A stretch of 11,525 nucleotides of DNA. It comes from Gammaproteobacteria bacterium. GTDB lineage: Bacteria; Pseudomonadota; Gammaproteobacteria; Burkholderiales; Burkholderiaceae_C. Position 1 is the first letter of the stretch, and each line of letters starts with the position of its first letter. The notes under the pieces were generated by a model, which did no database searches, was not told where the DNA came from, and worked only from the letters and a program-made list of their open reading frames with translations. Position numbers and translations under genes: made by a program. Shown one piece after another: positions 1 to 7,757 of this stretch. The DNA is taken from assembly GCA_030054245.1 (NCBI GenBank), contig JASGCH010000027.1:1-11525 (forward strand), written 5' to 3'.

Positions 1-74
1 TTGACTCTTAACAACAACCGATCTTCACTGACTTCGTAAGACAATGAAATTTGATTAATATGCAAATCTGCCAT
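1..74 (-). CDS. Partial 5' end of an unidentified minus-strand gene
   Basis: Read on the minus strand from an ATG at 74-72, the frame stays open to the window edge (24 codons). It begins MADLHINQISLSYEVSEDRL and continues LLRV. A good Shine-Dalgarno sequence, GGGAG, lies 6 bases before the ATG on that strand, and a perfect extended -10 (TGTTATAAT) lies about 30 bases upstream. These two signals are the main support, since the coding stretch is short. The start resembles small conserved hypothetical proteins of betaproteobacteria, but I cannot name the family. It is divergent from clpB, and the two share a 182-base gap. Confidence 0.6.
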   Translation of the reverse strand, partial: MADLHINQISLSYEVSEDRLLLRV

Positions 75-103
75 AATGTGCTCCCAATGGTTCAAAACAA
101 TTG

Positions 104-112
104 ATTATAACA
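104..112 (-). promoter_or_regulatory. Extended -10 promoter of the minus-strand gene
   Basis: On the minus strand the bases read TG-T-TATAAT, a perfect extended -10 element, about 30 bases upstream of the ATG at 74-72. No good -35 hexamer is visible at the expected distance, which is usual for extended -10 promoters. Confidence 0.5.
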
Positions 113-117
113 TGAGA

Positions 118-130
118 AAGACTGTTACAC
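118..130 (+). repeat. Dispersed 13-base motif, one mismatch
   Basis: AAGACTGTTACAC, followed by CATC as in the copy at 4644. It lies between the divergent minus-strand gene and clpB, upstream of the clpB heat-shock promoter candidate. Confidence 0.5.
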
Positions 131-179
131 CATCATGGTATAAATGCTAGATGTCTTAAAATTTATTTTTGTACTTGTG

Positions 180-206
180 CTTGAAATAGTTCAATCAGCC
201 TCTAAT
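180..206 (+). promoter_or_regulatory. Candidate sigma-32 (heat-shock) promoter of clpB
   Basis: CTTGAAA at 180-186 matches the -35 element of RpoH promoters exactly. Thirteen bases after CTTGAA comes CCTCTAAT (199-206), a partial match (5 of 8, with three of the four C positions) to the -10 consensus CCCCATNT. The predicted transcript start, near 213, leaves a leader of about 44 bases before the clpB ATG. clpB is a classic RpoH-regulon gene, so position and motif agree. The weak -10 is the main doubt. Confidence 0.55.
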
Positions 207-256
207 TGCTAAAGTAACAAATATATACCTTATTTATTTGATATACATAGAAAATT

Positions 257-2884
257 ATGAATCTTGAAAAATGCACCACTAAATTTCGCGAAGCCCTAGA
301 TAAAGCCTCAAACTTAGCGCGCGACCGAAAACACGCCTATATTGAACCCCAACACATCACCGTCGCTCTTTTAACTGATCCTGATGGTCCCAGAAATTTA
401 TTGCGGCACGCGGGGGCTAATGTCGAGGGTATTTTGAAAGGCTCTGAAGATATTCTGCAGAAATTACCAATAGTTGACAGCGACAGCAAAGTGATTGTTG
501 CAAAAACAACCTATAACATTCTCCATGCTTGCGAAAAAATTGCTACGGACAGAGGAGAAAAATTTATCGCCAGTGAGATCTACTTTTTAGCTTTGTTTGA
601 CAAGTCTAGCACCGATGCCGAACTATTCAAGTCCCATGGGTTAACCCTTGCCAAATTAAAATCTTCCATAGAAGATATTCGTGGTGGTGAAGCCGTGGAC
701 AACCCAGAAGCTGAAAGCATGAGACAATCTTTAAGTAAATATTGTATGGATTTGACTGAACGAGCGAAAAATGGTAAGTTAGACCCAGTCATTGGTCGAG
801 ATGATGAAATCCGTCGAGCCATTCAAATTTTACAAAGAAGGAGCAAAAACAATCCGGTGCTAATTGGAGAGCCAGGAGTCGGAAAAACGGCTGTCGTAGA
901 AGGTCTAGCGCAACGCATTGTTACCGGAGAAGTGCCAGATTCTTTAAAAAACAAAAAGATCCTAGCTTTAGATTTGGCATCTTTGTTGGCCGGTGCAAAA
1001 TTTAGGGGTGAATTTGAAGAGCGGTTAAAATCGGTTTTACGCGCCATCGCCAAAGATTCTAACCATATCATCCTATTTATCGACGAAATACATACCATGG
1101 TGGGGGCTGGAAAAGCCGAGGGAGCCATCGACGCTGGCAATATGTTAAAACCCGCTTTAGCCAGAGGTGAACTACATTGTCTAGGGGCAACCACACTCAA
1201 CGAGTACCGTAAGTATTTGGAAAAAGACGCCGCACTAGAACGCCGGTTTCAAAAAATTATTGTCGATGAGCCCAGCGTGGAGGCTACCATTGCTATTTTG
1301 CGTGGGTTACAAGAGAAATACGAGGTTCATCATGGAGTTCAAATCACTGATCCGGCGATTATCGCCGCGGCTGAATTGTCCAACCGTTATATTACCGATC
1401 GCTTCCTTCCAGATAAAGCCATCGATTTGATCGACGAAGCCGCGTCCAAAATAAAAATTGAGATAGATTCTAAACCTGAAGTGATGGATAAATTGGAGCG
1501 ACGAGTCGTACAACTAAAAATCGAAAGAGAAGCCGTCAAACGGGAAACCGATGAAGGTTCTATCAAGCGCTTACAACTCATCAACGAAGAAATCCACAAA
1601 CTTGAATCCGAATACGCCGATTTGTCTGAGATTTGGACGAAAGAAAAAGCTTTGGCCCTAGGTAGTGCCAAGATAAAGGAAGAAATCGATGCTTTAAAAT
1701 TTCAGATCGAGGAATACACCCGGCAGGGCGATTTTAACAAGGCCGCCGAATTGCGCTACGGAAAAATGCCTAGCTTAGAAAAGCAACTAAAAGATGCCAC
1801 TGAGATCGAAAGTGATAGCAACCCAGCTAGTAGCAGACCTAAACTTTTACGCACCCAAGTAGGGGTTGAGGAAATAGCCCAAATCGTGGCGTTGACTACA
1901 GGCATTCCAGTTGCCAAACTCATGCAAGGCGAAAGGGAAAAGCTTTTAAATATAGAAGTCAAGCTACACGAAAGAGTGGTGGGTCAAGACGAGGCTATTG
2001 AAGCCGTTGCCAATGCTATAAGGCGTGCGCGAGCAGGCCTTGGAGATCCATTGCGTCCACTAGGATCATTTTTATTTGTGGGTCCAACAGGAGTAGGCAA
2101 AACCGAACTTTGTAAAGCTTTGGCTGGATTTTTATTTGATAGCGAATCGCACATCGTTCGCATAGATATGAGTGAATATATGGAAAAACACTCGGTCAGC
2201 CGGCTCATTGGCGCCCCTCCAGGCTATGTGGGCTACGAAGAAGGTGGATTTTTAACAGAAGTCGTCCGCAGAAAACCGTACTGCGTCGTACTTTTGGATG
2301 AAATTGAAAAGGCCCACAAAGAGGTCTTTAATATACTACTGCAAGTTTTAGATGATGGGCACCTGACCGACAATCAAGGGCGCAAAGTCAACTTCAAAAA
2401 TACCATCATCGTCATGACTTCGAACATAGGCTCGCACACCATTTCGGAATTAGGCGCCGACGGCCGAACTTATGATGAAATCAAAGAGGTGATTAGGGAC
2501 GAGCTCAAAGGCCATTTTAGACCTGAATTTCTCAATCGCATTGACGAAACCGTGGTATTCCATCAATTGACCGCCGACAACATTGCCGAAATTGCCGGTA
2601 TCCAACTCAAAATTTTAACCCAGAGGCTGGAAAAAATCGATTTAACCTTAACCTTCACGGCGACAGCCTTACAAGAATTGGCGAAAGTAAGCTTTGACCC
2701 CATATTTGGTGCTAGACCCTTGAAAAGGGCTTTACAGCAACACATTGAAAATCCTCTATCAAAACTGATTCTTTCAGGACATTTTCTTCCCAAAGACAGT
2801 ATCCAAATTAGCTCTGACCCGATTCAAAGCCCAGGGGTGTTTTATTACTCTACCCAACGCGAAAAACAAGCTAGACCTTTGTGA
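257..2884 (+). CDS. clpB: ATP-dependent chaperone ClpB (Hsp100 disaggregase)
   Basis: This encodes an 875-residue cytoplasmic AAA+ hexamer that extracts and refolds aggregated proteins together with DnaK/DnaJ/GrpE. The domain order is complete. The Clp N-domain is about 1-145. In NBD1, Walker A GEPGVGKT is at 204-211 and Walker B LFIDE at 273-277, with paired arginines R329/R330. A long charged coiled-coil M-domain spans about 405-530. In NBD2, Walker A GPTGVGKT is at 609-616, Walker B VVLLDE at 677-682, pore loop GYVG at 656-659 and sensor-2 GAR at 818-820. The NBD1 pore loop reads KFRG (F249) where many ClpBs have KYRG; Phe keeps the aromatic side chain. The tail runs slightly past the usual ClpB end (about 857 residues in E. 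coli). The start is chosen because [10 protein letters not shown] aligns with the usual ClpB beginning. There is no Shine-Dalgarno sequence, only an A-rich stretch. A heat-shock promoter candidate lies at 180-206. Confidence 0.98.
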   Translation: MNLEKCTTKFREALDKASNLARDRKHAYIEPQHITVALLTDPDGPRNLLRHAGANVEGILKGSEDILQKLPIVDSDSKVIVAKTTYNILHACEKIATDRGEKFIASEIYFLALFDKSSTDAELFKSHGLTLAKLKSSIEDIRGGEAVDNPEAESMRQSLSKYCMDLTERAKNGKLDPVIGRDDEIRRAIQILQRRSKNNPVLIGEPGVGKTAVVEGLAQRIVTGEVPDSLKNKKILALDLASLLAGAKFRGEFEERLKSVLRAIAKDSNHIILFIDEIHTMVGAGKAEGAIDAGNMLKPALARGELHCLGATTLNEYRKYLEKDAALERRFQKIIVDEPSVEATIAILRGLQEKYEVHHGVQITDPAIIAAAELSNRYITDRFLPDKAIDLIDEAASKIKIEIDSKPEVMDKLERRVVQLKIEREAVKRETDEGSIKRLQLINEEIHKLESEYADLSEIWTKEKALALGSAKIKEEIDALKFQIEEYTRQGDFNKAAELRYGKMPSLEKQLKDATEIESDSNPASSRPKLLRTQVGVEEIAQIVALTTGIPVAKLMQGEREKLLNIEVKLHERVVGQDEAIEAVANAIRRARAGLGDPLRPLGSFLFVGPTGVGKTELCKALAGFLFDSESHIVRIDMSEYMEKHSVSRLIGAPPGYVGYEEGGFLTEVVRRKPYCVVLLDEIEKAHKEVFNILLQVLDDGHLTDNQGRKVNFKNTIIVMTSNIGSHTISELGADGRTYDEIKEVIRDELKGHFRPEFLNRIDETVVFHQLTADNIAEIAGIQLKILTQRLEKIDLTLTFTATALQELAKVSFDPIFGARPLKRALQQHIENPLSKLILSGHFLPKDSIQISSDPIQSPGVFYYSTQREKQARPL

Positions 2885-2942
2885 CCGCTCCACAATATGG
2901 ATGTCCTTGCACCATTGGTTTCAAAGATGACTTCACTGCCAA

Positions 2943-2983
2943 GTTAGTGGCAAAGCCGTAAGTGCAACAGCCTTAACTTTTTT
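2943..2983 (+). terminator. Weak terminator-like hairpin after clpB
   Basis: GTTA(GT)GGC at 2943-2951 can pair with GCC(T)TAAC at 2970-2977, with a bulge on each side. Six T residues follow directly (2978-2983). The loop is large (18 bases) and the stem only 7 pairs, so this is a tentative call. The right arm overlaps a copy of the dispersed 13-base motif (2962-2974, minus). Confidence 0.3.
2962..2974 (-). repeat. Dispersed 13-base motif, one mismatch, inverted
   Basis: The minus strand reads AAGGCTGTTGCAC. A facing half-copy, TTGCACCAT, lies at 2908-2916 on the plus strand. A 5-pair hairpin TGCCA/TGGCA (2937-2941 and 2948-2952) sits between them, a smaller version of the arrangement at 4644-4881. 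Confidence 0.5.
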
Positions 2984-2984
2984 A

Positions 2985-2993
2985 TGCTAAAAT
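2985..2993 (+). promoter_or_regulatory. Extended -10 promoter of the SDR/isomerase pair
   Basis: TG-C-TAAAAT is an extended -10 element, placing transcription start near 3000, about 28 bases before the ATG at 3028. No recognisable -35 lies upstream. The same form (TG-C-TATACT) precedes the duplicated small-protein gene at 8341-8349. Confidence 0.4.
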
Positions 2994-3027
2994 GATGGAC
3001 TAAAGATTGCTTTAACGAAATTCATAT

Positions 3028-3756
3028 ATGAGCGAAAAGAAATCCATTCTTGTGATCGGTGCTGGTGATGCCACTGGCGGTGCGATTGCCCGACGATTTG
3101 CACGAGAAGGTTATATTGCCTGCGTTACTCGACGAAGCGAAGAAAAACTTCAGCCCCTTGTCGCAGACATCCGCAACAACGGCGGCGAGGCTTATGGATT
3201 TGGCAGTGATGCACGCAAGGAGGAGGAAATGATTTCTCTCATCGCCAAGATCGAGAGAGACATTGCACCGATTGAAGTCGCAGTATTCAACATCGGTGCC
3301 AATGTGCGCTTCTCCATTACTGAAACGACTTCAAGAGTGTACCAAAAGGTCTGGGAAATGGCTTGCTTCTCTGGTTTTTTAATGGGTCGTGAGGTTGCAA
3401 AAGTAATGCTACCACGAGGCCGAGGCACCATTCTTTTTACCGGTGCGACCGCAAGCCTGAGAGGTAGTGATGGCTTTGCCGCTTTTGCAGGTGCCAAGCA
3501 TGCTTTACGCGCACTCTCTCAGAGCATGGCACGCGAGCTTTGGCCCAAAGGCATCCATGTTGCGCACCCAGTTATCGACGGTGCCATTGACACCGAGTTC
3601 ATTCGCACCAACTTTCCAGAACGCTACCAGCTGAAAGATCAGCTTGGCATTTTGAACCCAAACAGCATCGCAGAAGTTTACTGGCAAATACACCAACAAC
3701 CGCGTGATTCGTGGACACATGAAACAGAACTTCGCCCATGGATGGAACGCTGGTAA
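3028..3756 (+). CDS. SDR-family NAD(P)-dependent oxidoreductase, atypical active site
   Basis: This 242-residue protein has a Rossmann fold of the short-chain dehydrogenase/reductase type. The nucleotide-binding turn is GAGDATGG (11-18) after beta-1 ILVIG. The usual NNAG is replaced by NIGAN (88-92), and a TGATAS segment (138-143) lies where the catalytic Ser normally is. The YxxxK motif reads FAGAK (153-157): Lys157 is kept but Tyr is Phe. I recall a bacterial SDR subfamily with the same FAAFAGAKHALRAL block, so this is probably a family trait and not damage. It implies different chemistry or a non-classical proton donor. The substrate is unknown. There is no Shine-Dalgarno sequence; instead TTAACGAAA lies 7 bases before the ATG, exactly as before the next gene. 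With only 47 bases between them and no terminator, co-transcription with the isomerase gene is likely. Confidence 0.9.
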   Translation: MSEKKSILVIGAGDATGGAIARRFAREGYIACVTRRSEEKLQPLVADIRNNGGEAYGFGSDARKEEEMISLIAKIERDIAPIEVAVFNIGANVRFSITETTSRVYQKVWEMACFSGFLMGREVAKVMLPRGRGTILFTGATASLRGSDGFAAFAGAKHALRALSQSMARELWPKGIHVAHPVIDGAIDTEFIRTNFPERYQLKDQLGILNPNSIAEVYWQIHQQPRDSWTHETELRPWMERW

Positions 3757-3803
3757 TTTTTAAAGGGGTTCAACCATACATCCAATCTTAACGAAACCAC
3801 CTT

Positions 3804-4424
3804 ATGAACAACCCTTCAGTTCAATTTATGTTCGACTTCGGAAGTCCCAATACTTACTTTTGCCACAAAGTTATCCCAGACATCGAAGCAAGAACGGGCG
3901 CTACTTTTGAATATGTGCCTATCCTATTGGGTGGACTTTTTAAGCTTGCCAATAACCGTTCACCTATGGAAGCATTTGCCGGCATTCCAAACAAGCAAGC
4001 CTACGACAAGCTGGAAATACAACGCTTCATTGCAAAGCATCGGCTTGTTCAGTTTCGATTCAACCCATTCTTCCCGGTCAACACGCTACAACTGATGCGC
4101 GGTGCTGTCGCGGCACAAAAGCTTGGCCATTTTAAGCCCTATATTGATGCGATGTATGTGGCCATGTGGGAACAAGGCAGAAATATGAATGATCTGAGTG
4201 AAATCGGAGAAGTCCTCACAACAGCGGGAATTGATAAAGTTGCATTACTTGAGGCGTCACAACACGCGGATGTAAAAAGCAGTCTTGTGGCCTATACTCA
4301 ATCAGCCTTTGATCGCGGAGCATTTGGCTCCCCTACATTTTTTGTCAACCATGAAATTTTCTTTGGTAAAGATCGGTTAAGGGAAGTTGAGGAGGCCATC
4401 CTAGCGCAATCTCAATCTAAATAA
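3804..4424 (+). CDS. 2-hydroxychromene-2-carboxylate isomerase-like protein (DsbA fold, GST kappa)
   Basis: This 206-residue protein belongs to the thioredoxin-fold kappa-GST/HCCA isomerase family, cytoplasmic enzymes that bind glutathione. The N-terminal signature FDFGSPNTY (10-18) places the GSH-contacting Ser at S14, where DsbA would have its CxxC; no CxxC is present, so it is not a disulphide oxidase. A helical insert covers about 55-165. The cis-Pro motif GSPTFF (175-180, P177) closes the thioredoxin core. Length is normal for the family. In naphthalene degraders the enzyme isomerises 2-hydroxychromene-2-carboxylate, but homologues sit in many other pathways and no other naphthalene genes are here, so the substrate is open. 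The start is chosen because MNNPSVQFMFDFGSP gives the family's usual N-terminus. There is no Shine-Dalgarno sequence; TTAACGAAA lies 7 bases before the ATG. Confidence 0.9.
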   Translation: MNNPSVQFMFDFGSPNTYFCHKVIPDIEARTGATFEYVPILLGGLFKLANNRSPMEAFAGIPNKQAYDKLEIQRFIAKHRLVQFRFNPFFPVNTLQLMRGAVAAQKLGHFKPYIDAMYVAMWEQGRNMNDLSEIGEVLTTAGIDKVALLEASQHADVKSSLVAYTQSAFDRGAFGSPTFFVNHEIFFGKDRLREVEEAILAQSQSK

Positions 4425-4601
4425 ACCGAAATTTAGACTGACTAACCTGATTAGCGATCTTTGCACTAGAGAAGCAGTGTTTCTTCAAACTGAGTACAAT
4501 CGGTATGATTCAAATGGAGGTTTTGAACTTGCTAAGTTCAGAGGGTTTGAGCAGAAACCCATATCAATAGTTAGATCCCCCCTTCAGAGCATAACTTTCT
4601 T

Positions 4602-4614
4602 AAGACTGTTGCAC
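4602..4614 (+). repeat. Dispersed 13-base motif, exact copy
   Basis: AAGACTGTTGCAC; an identical copy lies at 10864-10876. It sits 42 bases upstream (start to start) of a one-mismatch copy that begins the MITE-like element. Confidence 0.65.
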
Positions 4615-4643
4615 AACCTCGACGGGCTACCAAAGTACAAGGC

Positions 4644-4881
4644 AAGACTATTGCACCATCGGCTGGTGCCGCTCGGTGAGCTGTCATAATTACAAGGCTT
4701 CCGCGTAGGTCCCCAACGGAATTTACTCAAATGATCATGGTGGGTGCTCCCAGTCTCGCATATTGAGTATATGCGAGACTGGGAGCGGAAGCGCAATGGA
4801 TAGCGCAACGAACTTAAGTACATACATAACGCATTAATGGGGCAGTGTACCCGCGGCACCAACTGATGCTGCAAAAGTCTT
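4644..4881. mobile_element. MITE-like palindromic element with terminal inverted repeats
   Basis: The first 40 bases (4644-4683) and the reverse complement of the last 39 (4881-4843) align at roughly 31 of 40 positions. Both begin AAGACT(A/T)TTGCA and share an uninterrupted TGGTGCCGC (4664-4672 and 4853-4861). At the centre is a perfect 18-pair hairpin, 4746-4763 with 4769-4786 and a 5-base loop; its midpoint (4766) is close to the midpoint of the outer arms (4762). The element is about 238 bases long with no transposase frame inside. No clear target-site duplication flanks it. Non-autonomous element is an inference from architecture; a large structured RNA or regulatory palindrome is the alternative. 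Confidence 0.5.
4746..4786. repeat. Perfect 18-pair inverted repeat (hairpin)
   Basis: GCTCCCAGTCTCGCATAT (4746-4763) is the exact reverse complement of 4769-4786, with loop TGAGT. No T-tract follows on either side, so it does not look like an intrinsic terminator, although transcripts of either strand would fold strongly. Confidence 0.9.
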
Positions 4882-4894
4882 ATTTCTATTGATA

Positions 4895-4941
4895 ACCTAT
4901 TTAAAAATTTATTTTGAAATAGGTAAAATTTTAATCATAAT
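4895..4941 (+). promoter_or_regulatory. Operator-like dyad overlapping a possible sigma-70 promoter
   Basis: ACCTATTT (4895-4902) and AAATAGGT (4917-4924) form a perfect 8-base inverted repeat around 14 AT-rich bases. The right half overlaps TTGAAA (4914-4919), which with CATAAT (4936-4941) after 16 bases makes a plausible -35/-10 pair. A regulator bound to the dyad would cover the -35. If real, it would transcribe toward the acylase gene with a leader of about 310 bases. AT-rich DNA gives such matches by chance, so confidence is modest. Confidence 0.3.
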
Positions 4942-5259
4942 CTATTGTAGAATACCTAAATTGTGAGCCCAGTAGTCCCATCTGCTCAATGATCAACTCA
5001 ATTTTATTCACCACCCTTCATCGGATTTTAACTTCATCACCCATTTCGCTCCAACCATGCCCCAATCGACTCAACCCAAGTATAGTCAGCGTGTTTGTGC
5101 GTGTTTTACAATCGTGGGAAAGTTTTTTGCTCATACTCGAATTATAGGAAGTCTCACTGGTTGAGTGACTTCTATGGGTGAGTGCCCCAAGTCATAGGTT
5201 TATAGCGAATGTAAAATTTTTAAGGATTCATAACCCATTTTTTTACCAAAGGAGCATAC

Positions 5260-7704
5260 ATGATGTCATACAAACCCAGCCTCAAAACCAAGAGTCTCCC
5301 CCTATATGCCACTTTAGTGCTTGGCCTGTTGGGTTGTGGGAGTAGCAATACCCAATCCACTTATTCGGCTCAAATTGAGCGAACCACGCATGGCATAGCG
5401 CATGTAACCGCCAGTACTATCAAGAATGCGGCTTATGGCGTAGGCTACGCTTTTGCTCAAGATAACTTTTGCACCTTGGCTGAAAAAATTCTCCAAGTCA
5501 ATGGCGAGTATGCCAAGTATTTTGGGGCAAATGCCTTGGTCATAGTTGGCTCCTCAGCCACGCCCAACATCACGGCATTGAGCTCGGATTTCTTCCACCG
5601 TGCGACCTACGACAAGGCACAGATCACCACGCTGTGGGAACAGGCTAATGCCGAGACCCGCAACATGGCCGAAGGCTATGTTGCGGGGGTCAATCGCTAC
5701 CTCAGCAACACTGGCAAAGCCAATTTACCTACGGCCTGTCGCAATGCCACTTGGGTACGGCCAATTACACCATCTGACATCTATCTGTGGTGGAGTTCCA
5801 TCGCCACCATTGCTGCTTCGCAGGCCTTTGCCCAAGCCATCGCCGATGGCTACCAAATACCAGCCACTCCCGTGGCCAATGCCAAAAGTCAGTCTGCACC
5901 AGTTCAGCTGGCAAAATGGAAGCCAGACTCCACCACAAAATTGGCTCTGACTCAACTCGCAGAGCGTCAACAAAATGCCGCCAGCAATGGCTGGGCTTTT
6001 GGTGCAGACACCAGTGCCAATGGCAAGGGTGCACTGCTGACCAATCCGCATTGGCCTTGGACAGGCATGAATAAGTTCTACCAAGCCCATATCACGGTCC
6101 CAGGTAGCTATGATGCCATGGGTGTCACCTACGCCGGTGCCCCTTTCATTTTGATTGGCTTTAACAAGAGCTTCGGCTGGACTCATACCGTATCTACCGG
6201 ACCGCGTTTTATAATTCGCCGATTGAGCCTAGTCACTGGCACCCCCACCAGCTACACCTTAGATGGCGTATCCAAGGCCATGACCAGCAAAAGCATCACC
6301 GTAGAGGTTAAAGACAGCCCGGCTCAGACCCGTACCTACTACAGCACCGAATTTGGTCCACTGCTACAAATTTCCCCACAACTAGGTTGGAGTGCCACCA
6401 GTGCCTATGCCTTGACCGATATCAACATGGTCAACAACCGTATCGGTGAACAATGGATGGCTCTGGGTCGATCCACTACCATCGAGGAGGCCAAACAAAC
6501 ATTGGGCAGTATCTTGGGTATCAATCTGGTCAACACCATCATGATCGACTCCACAGGTAAAGCGGCATACGCCGACTACAGCACCAAGCCAAACCTGAGC
6601 GATGAGAAACTATCTGGCAACTGCGCCATCGCCATACCTGGCTTGTTTCCAGTCATGGACGGATCGCGCGCCGCTTGTGGTGCCGATGTTGATGTCAGCA
6701 CCCGCCAACCTGGCCTATTACCGGTGGACAAATTGCCCTTTCTAAGCCGTAGCGACTATGTAGCCAATGCCAATAACAGCTTTTGGCTAACCAACCCCAC
6801 CGCCCCGATCACCAATTTGCCCCGTATCAATGGCAACAATGGCGTTTTCATTTCAGATATCGGCTTTCGCCCGCGCATGAACTTAATCACCATCGCTGAT
6901 CGTCTAGCAGGTCGCGATGGCCTCAGTGGTACCAAGATAGACAATGCCACCATGCAAGCTATGCTCATCGGTAGCAACGCCGTGCCCACAGCTGGCAATC
7001 GCGGCATGGTAGCCGAACTGATGATGCCAACAGTCAAGACGCTCTGCCAAGAGTCCTCTAGCGTAACCATGCCCGATACTACCAGCCAAAACATCAGTGC
7101 CGTGTGCAGTACCTTGGCTAGTTGGGATCAGCGCTACCATCCCCAGTCAGTAGGCACCCATGTATTTCGTGAGTTCTATGTCGCGGCCAGTGCGATGCCA
7201 AGTCTCTGGAAAACACCCTTTAGTTCTGCGGATCCCGTAAATACGCCCCGCGACCCCAATGTAGAAAATGCGGCCGTGAAGCTCGGACTACAGCAGGCAC
7301 TTGGTACCGCGGCTCGGCGCTTAGCCAGCTTTAATATCACGCCCCAAACCCCATGGGGGCAATTGTACTATGCAGATGTAAAAGGCGTGAAGATCGGAGT
7401 CGGCGGGGGGGGGAATGCAGAGGGCACACCCAACCAAATTCATGGAGCAATCAACAACTTGGCACTTGGAGGTTATCCCGCCATCACTGGGGGGTCTAGC
7501 TATGTCTCCACCATGCAGTTTGGCGCCAATGGTCCGGAGGTTGATGCGGTGCTGATCCCCGGACAATCAACCGACCCCGCATCGGCTTATTACTACGACC
7601 AGTTGCAACAGCTCTGGACCCAGCGTAAATGGTTGCGCCTACCCTTCACACCGGCAGAAATTCGTGCTGATGTGAACTATAAAACCATGACCGTGGCGGA
7701 GTAA
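5260..7704 (+). CDS. Penicillin acylase family Ntn-hydrolase, lipoprotein (aculeacin A / AHL acylase-like)
   Basis: This 814-residue precursor probably cleaves an amide-linked acyl side chain (acyl-homoserine lactone, penicillin or lipopeptide type). It begins with a lipoprotein signal ending in lipobox LLGC (Cys26) followed by Gly-Ser, suggesting export, lipidation and probable outer-membrane attachment. The alpha part has GIAHVTA (45-51) and YAFAQDNFCTLAEK (63-76), close to aculeacin-type acylases. Autoproteolysis would expose Ser242 in AASNGWAFG as the beta-chain N-terminal nucleophile; TNPHWPW follows at about 261-267. The conserved NNSFWLTN (505-512) carries the oxyanion-hole Asn region, and PNQIHGAIN lies near the C-terminus. 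The family length is normal. The start is set by AAAGGAG at 5248-5254; an in-frame ATG at 5263 is the alternative. The DNA looks richer in GC than its neighbours, possibly from transfer. A run of nine G (7405-7413) encodes Gly716-718. Substrate cannot be told from sequence. Confidence 0.93.
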   Translation: MMSYKPSLKTKSLPLYATLVLGLLGCGSSNTQSTYSAQIERTTHGIAHVTASTIKNAAYGVGYAFAQDNFCTLAEKILQVNGEYAKYFGANALVIVGSSATPNITALSSDFFHRATYDKAQITTLWEQANAETRNMAEGYVAGVNRYLSNTGKANLPTACRNATWVRPITPSDIYLWWSSIATIAASQAFAQAIADGYQIPATPVANAKSQSAPVQLAKWKPDSTTKLALTQLAERQQNAASNGWAFGADTSANGKGALLTNPHWPWTGMNKFYQAHITVPGSYDAMGVTYAGAPFILIGFNKSFGWTHTVSTGPRFIIRRLSLVTGTPTSYTLDGVSKAMTSKSITVEVKDSPAQTRTYYSTEFGPLLQISPQLGWSATSAYALTDINMVNNRIGEQWMALGRSTTIEEAKQTLGSILGINLVNTIMIDSTGKAAYADYSTKPNLSDEKLSGNCAIAIPGLFPVMDGSRAACGADVDVSTRQPGLLPVDKLPFLSRSDYVANANNSFWLTNPTAPITNLPRINGNNGVFISDIGFRPRMNLITIADRLAGRDGLSGTKIDNATMQAMLIGSNAVPTAGNRGMVAELMMPTVKTLCQESSSVTMPDTTSQNISAVCSTLASWDQRYHPQSVGTHVFREFYVAASAMPSLWKTPFSSADPVNTPRDPNVENAAVKLGLQQALGTAARRLASFNITPQTPWGQLYYADVKGVKIGVGGGGNAEGTPNQIHGAINNLALGGYPAITGGSSYVSTMQFGANGPEVDAVLIPGQSTDPASAYYYDQLQQLWTQRKWLRLPFTPAEIRADVNYKTMTVAE

Positions 7705-7757
7705 GTTTGCGGTGAAACCGGCGAACGCTAGGATCGCAGGCTTCACCACAAACTTTT
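7705..7757 (+). terminator. Terminator-like hairpin after the acylase gene
   Basis: GTTTGCGGTGAA (7705-7716) pairs with TTCACCACAAAC (7742-7753) in 11 of 12 positions, starting at the base after the stop codon and followed by TTTT (7754-7757). The 25-base loop is long and the T-tract short, so termination may be partial. The right arm is also the start of the duplicated leader of the next gene. Confidence 0.45.

Larger units (their letters stand above)
4425..5259. other. 835-base gap without a convincing gene
   Basis: Short open frames occur on both strands (up to 96 codons), but none has a good ribosome-binding site together with protein-like composition. The first part (4425-4600) shows nothing I recognise. 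Bases 4602-4881 hold the dispersed 13-base motif and a MITE-like palindromic element with a perfect 18-pair hairpin. Bases 4895-4941 hold an AT-rich dyad and a possible promoter. Bases 4950-5247 show no clear structure beyond a 6-pair stem (GAAGTC/GACTTC, near 5148-5172). The Shine-Dalgarno of the acylase gene ends the gap. Confidence 0.7.

Noticed and set aside
4477..4689. 70-codon plus-strand frame starting with GTG
   Set aside because: No ribosome-binding site and no recognisable protein character; it runs into the inverted repeat.
4787..4861. tRNA-like stretch (a D-arm-like GCGCAATGGATAGCGC, and GCGGCACCA resembling an acceptor end)
   Set aside because: No anticodon arm or T-arm (GTTCGA) follows at the right spacing, and the partner of GCGGCACCA lies about 190 bases away as part of the inverted ends of the palindromic element.
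4584..4874. 96-codon minus-strand open frame in the large gap
   Set aside because: No Shine-Dalgarno, composition unlike a normal protein (many Ser, Cys, Arg), and it lies across the palindromic element, which explains the open frame.
4602..4881. Integron attC site or CRISPR repeat
   Set aside because: The R' (GTTRRRY) and R'' (RYYYAAC) boxes are not present at the ends, and there are no regularly spaced direct repeats or spacers.
5148..5172. Stem-loop GAAGTC/GACTTC upstream of the acylase
   Set aside because: Only six pairs with a 13-base loop; common by chance and without a T-tract or other context.
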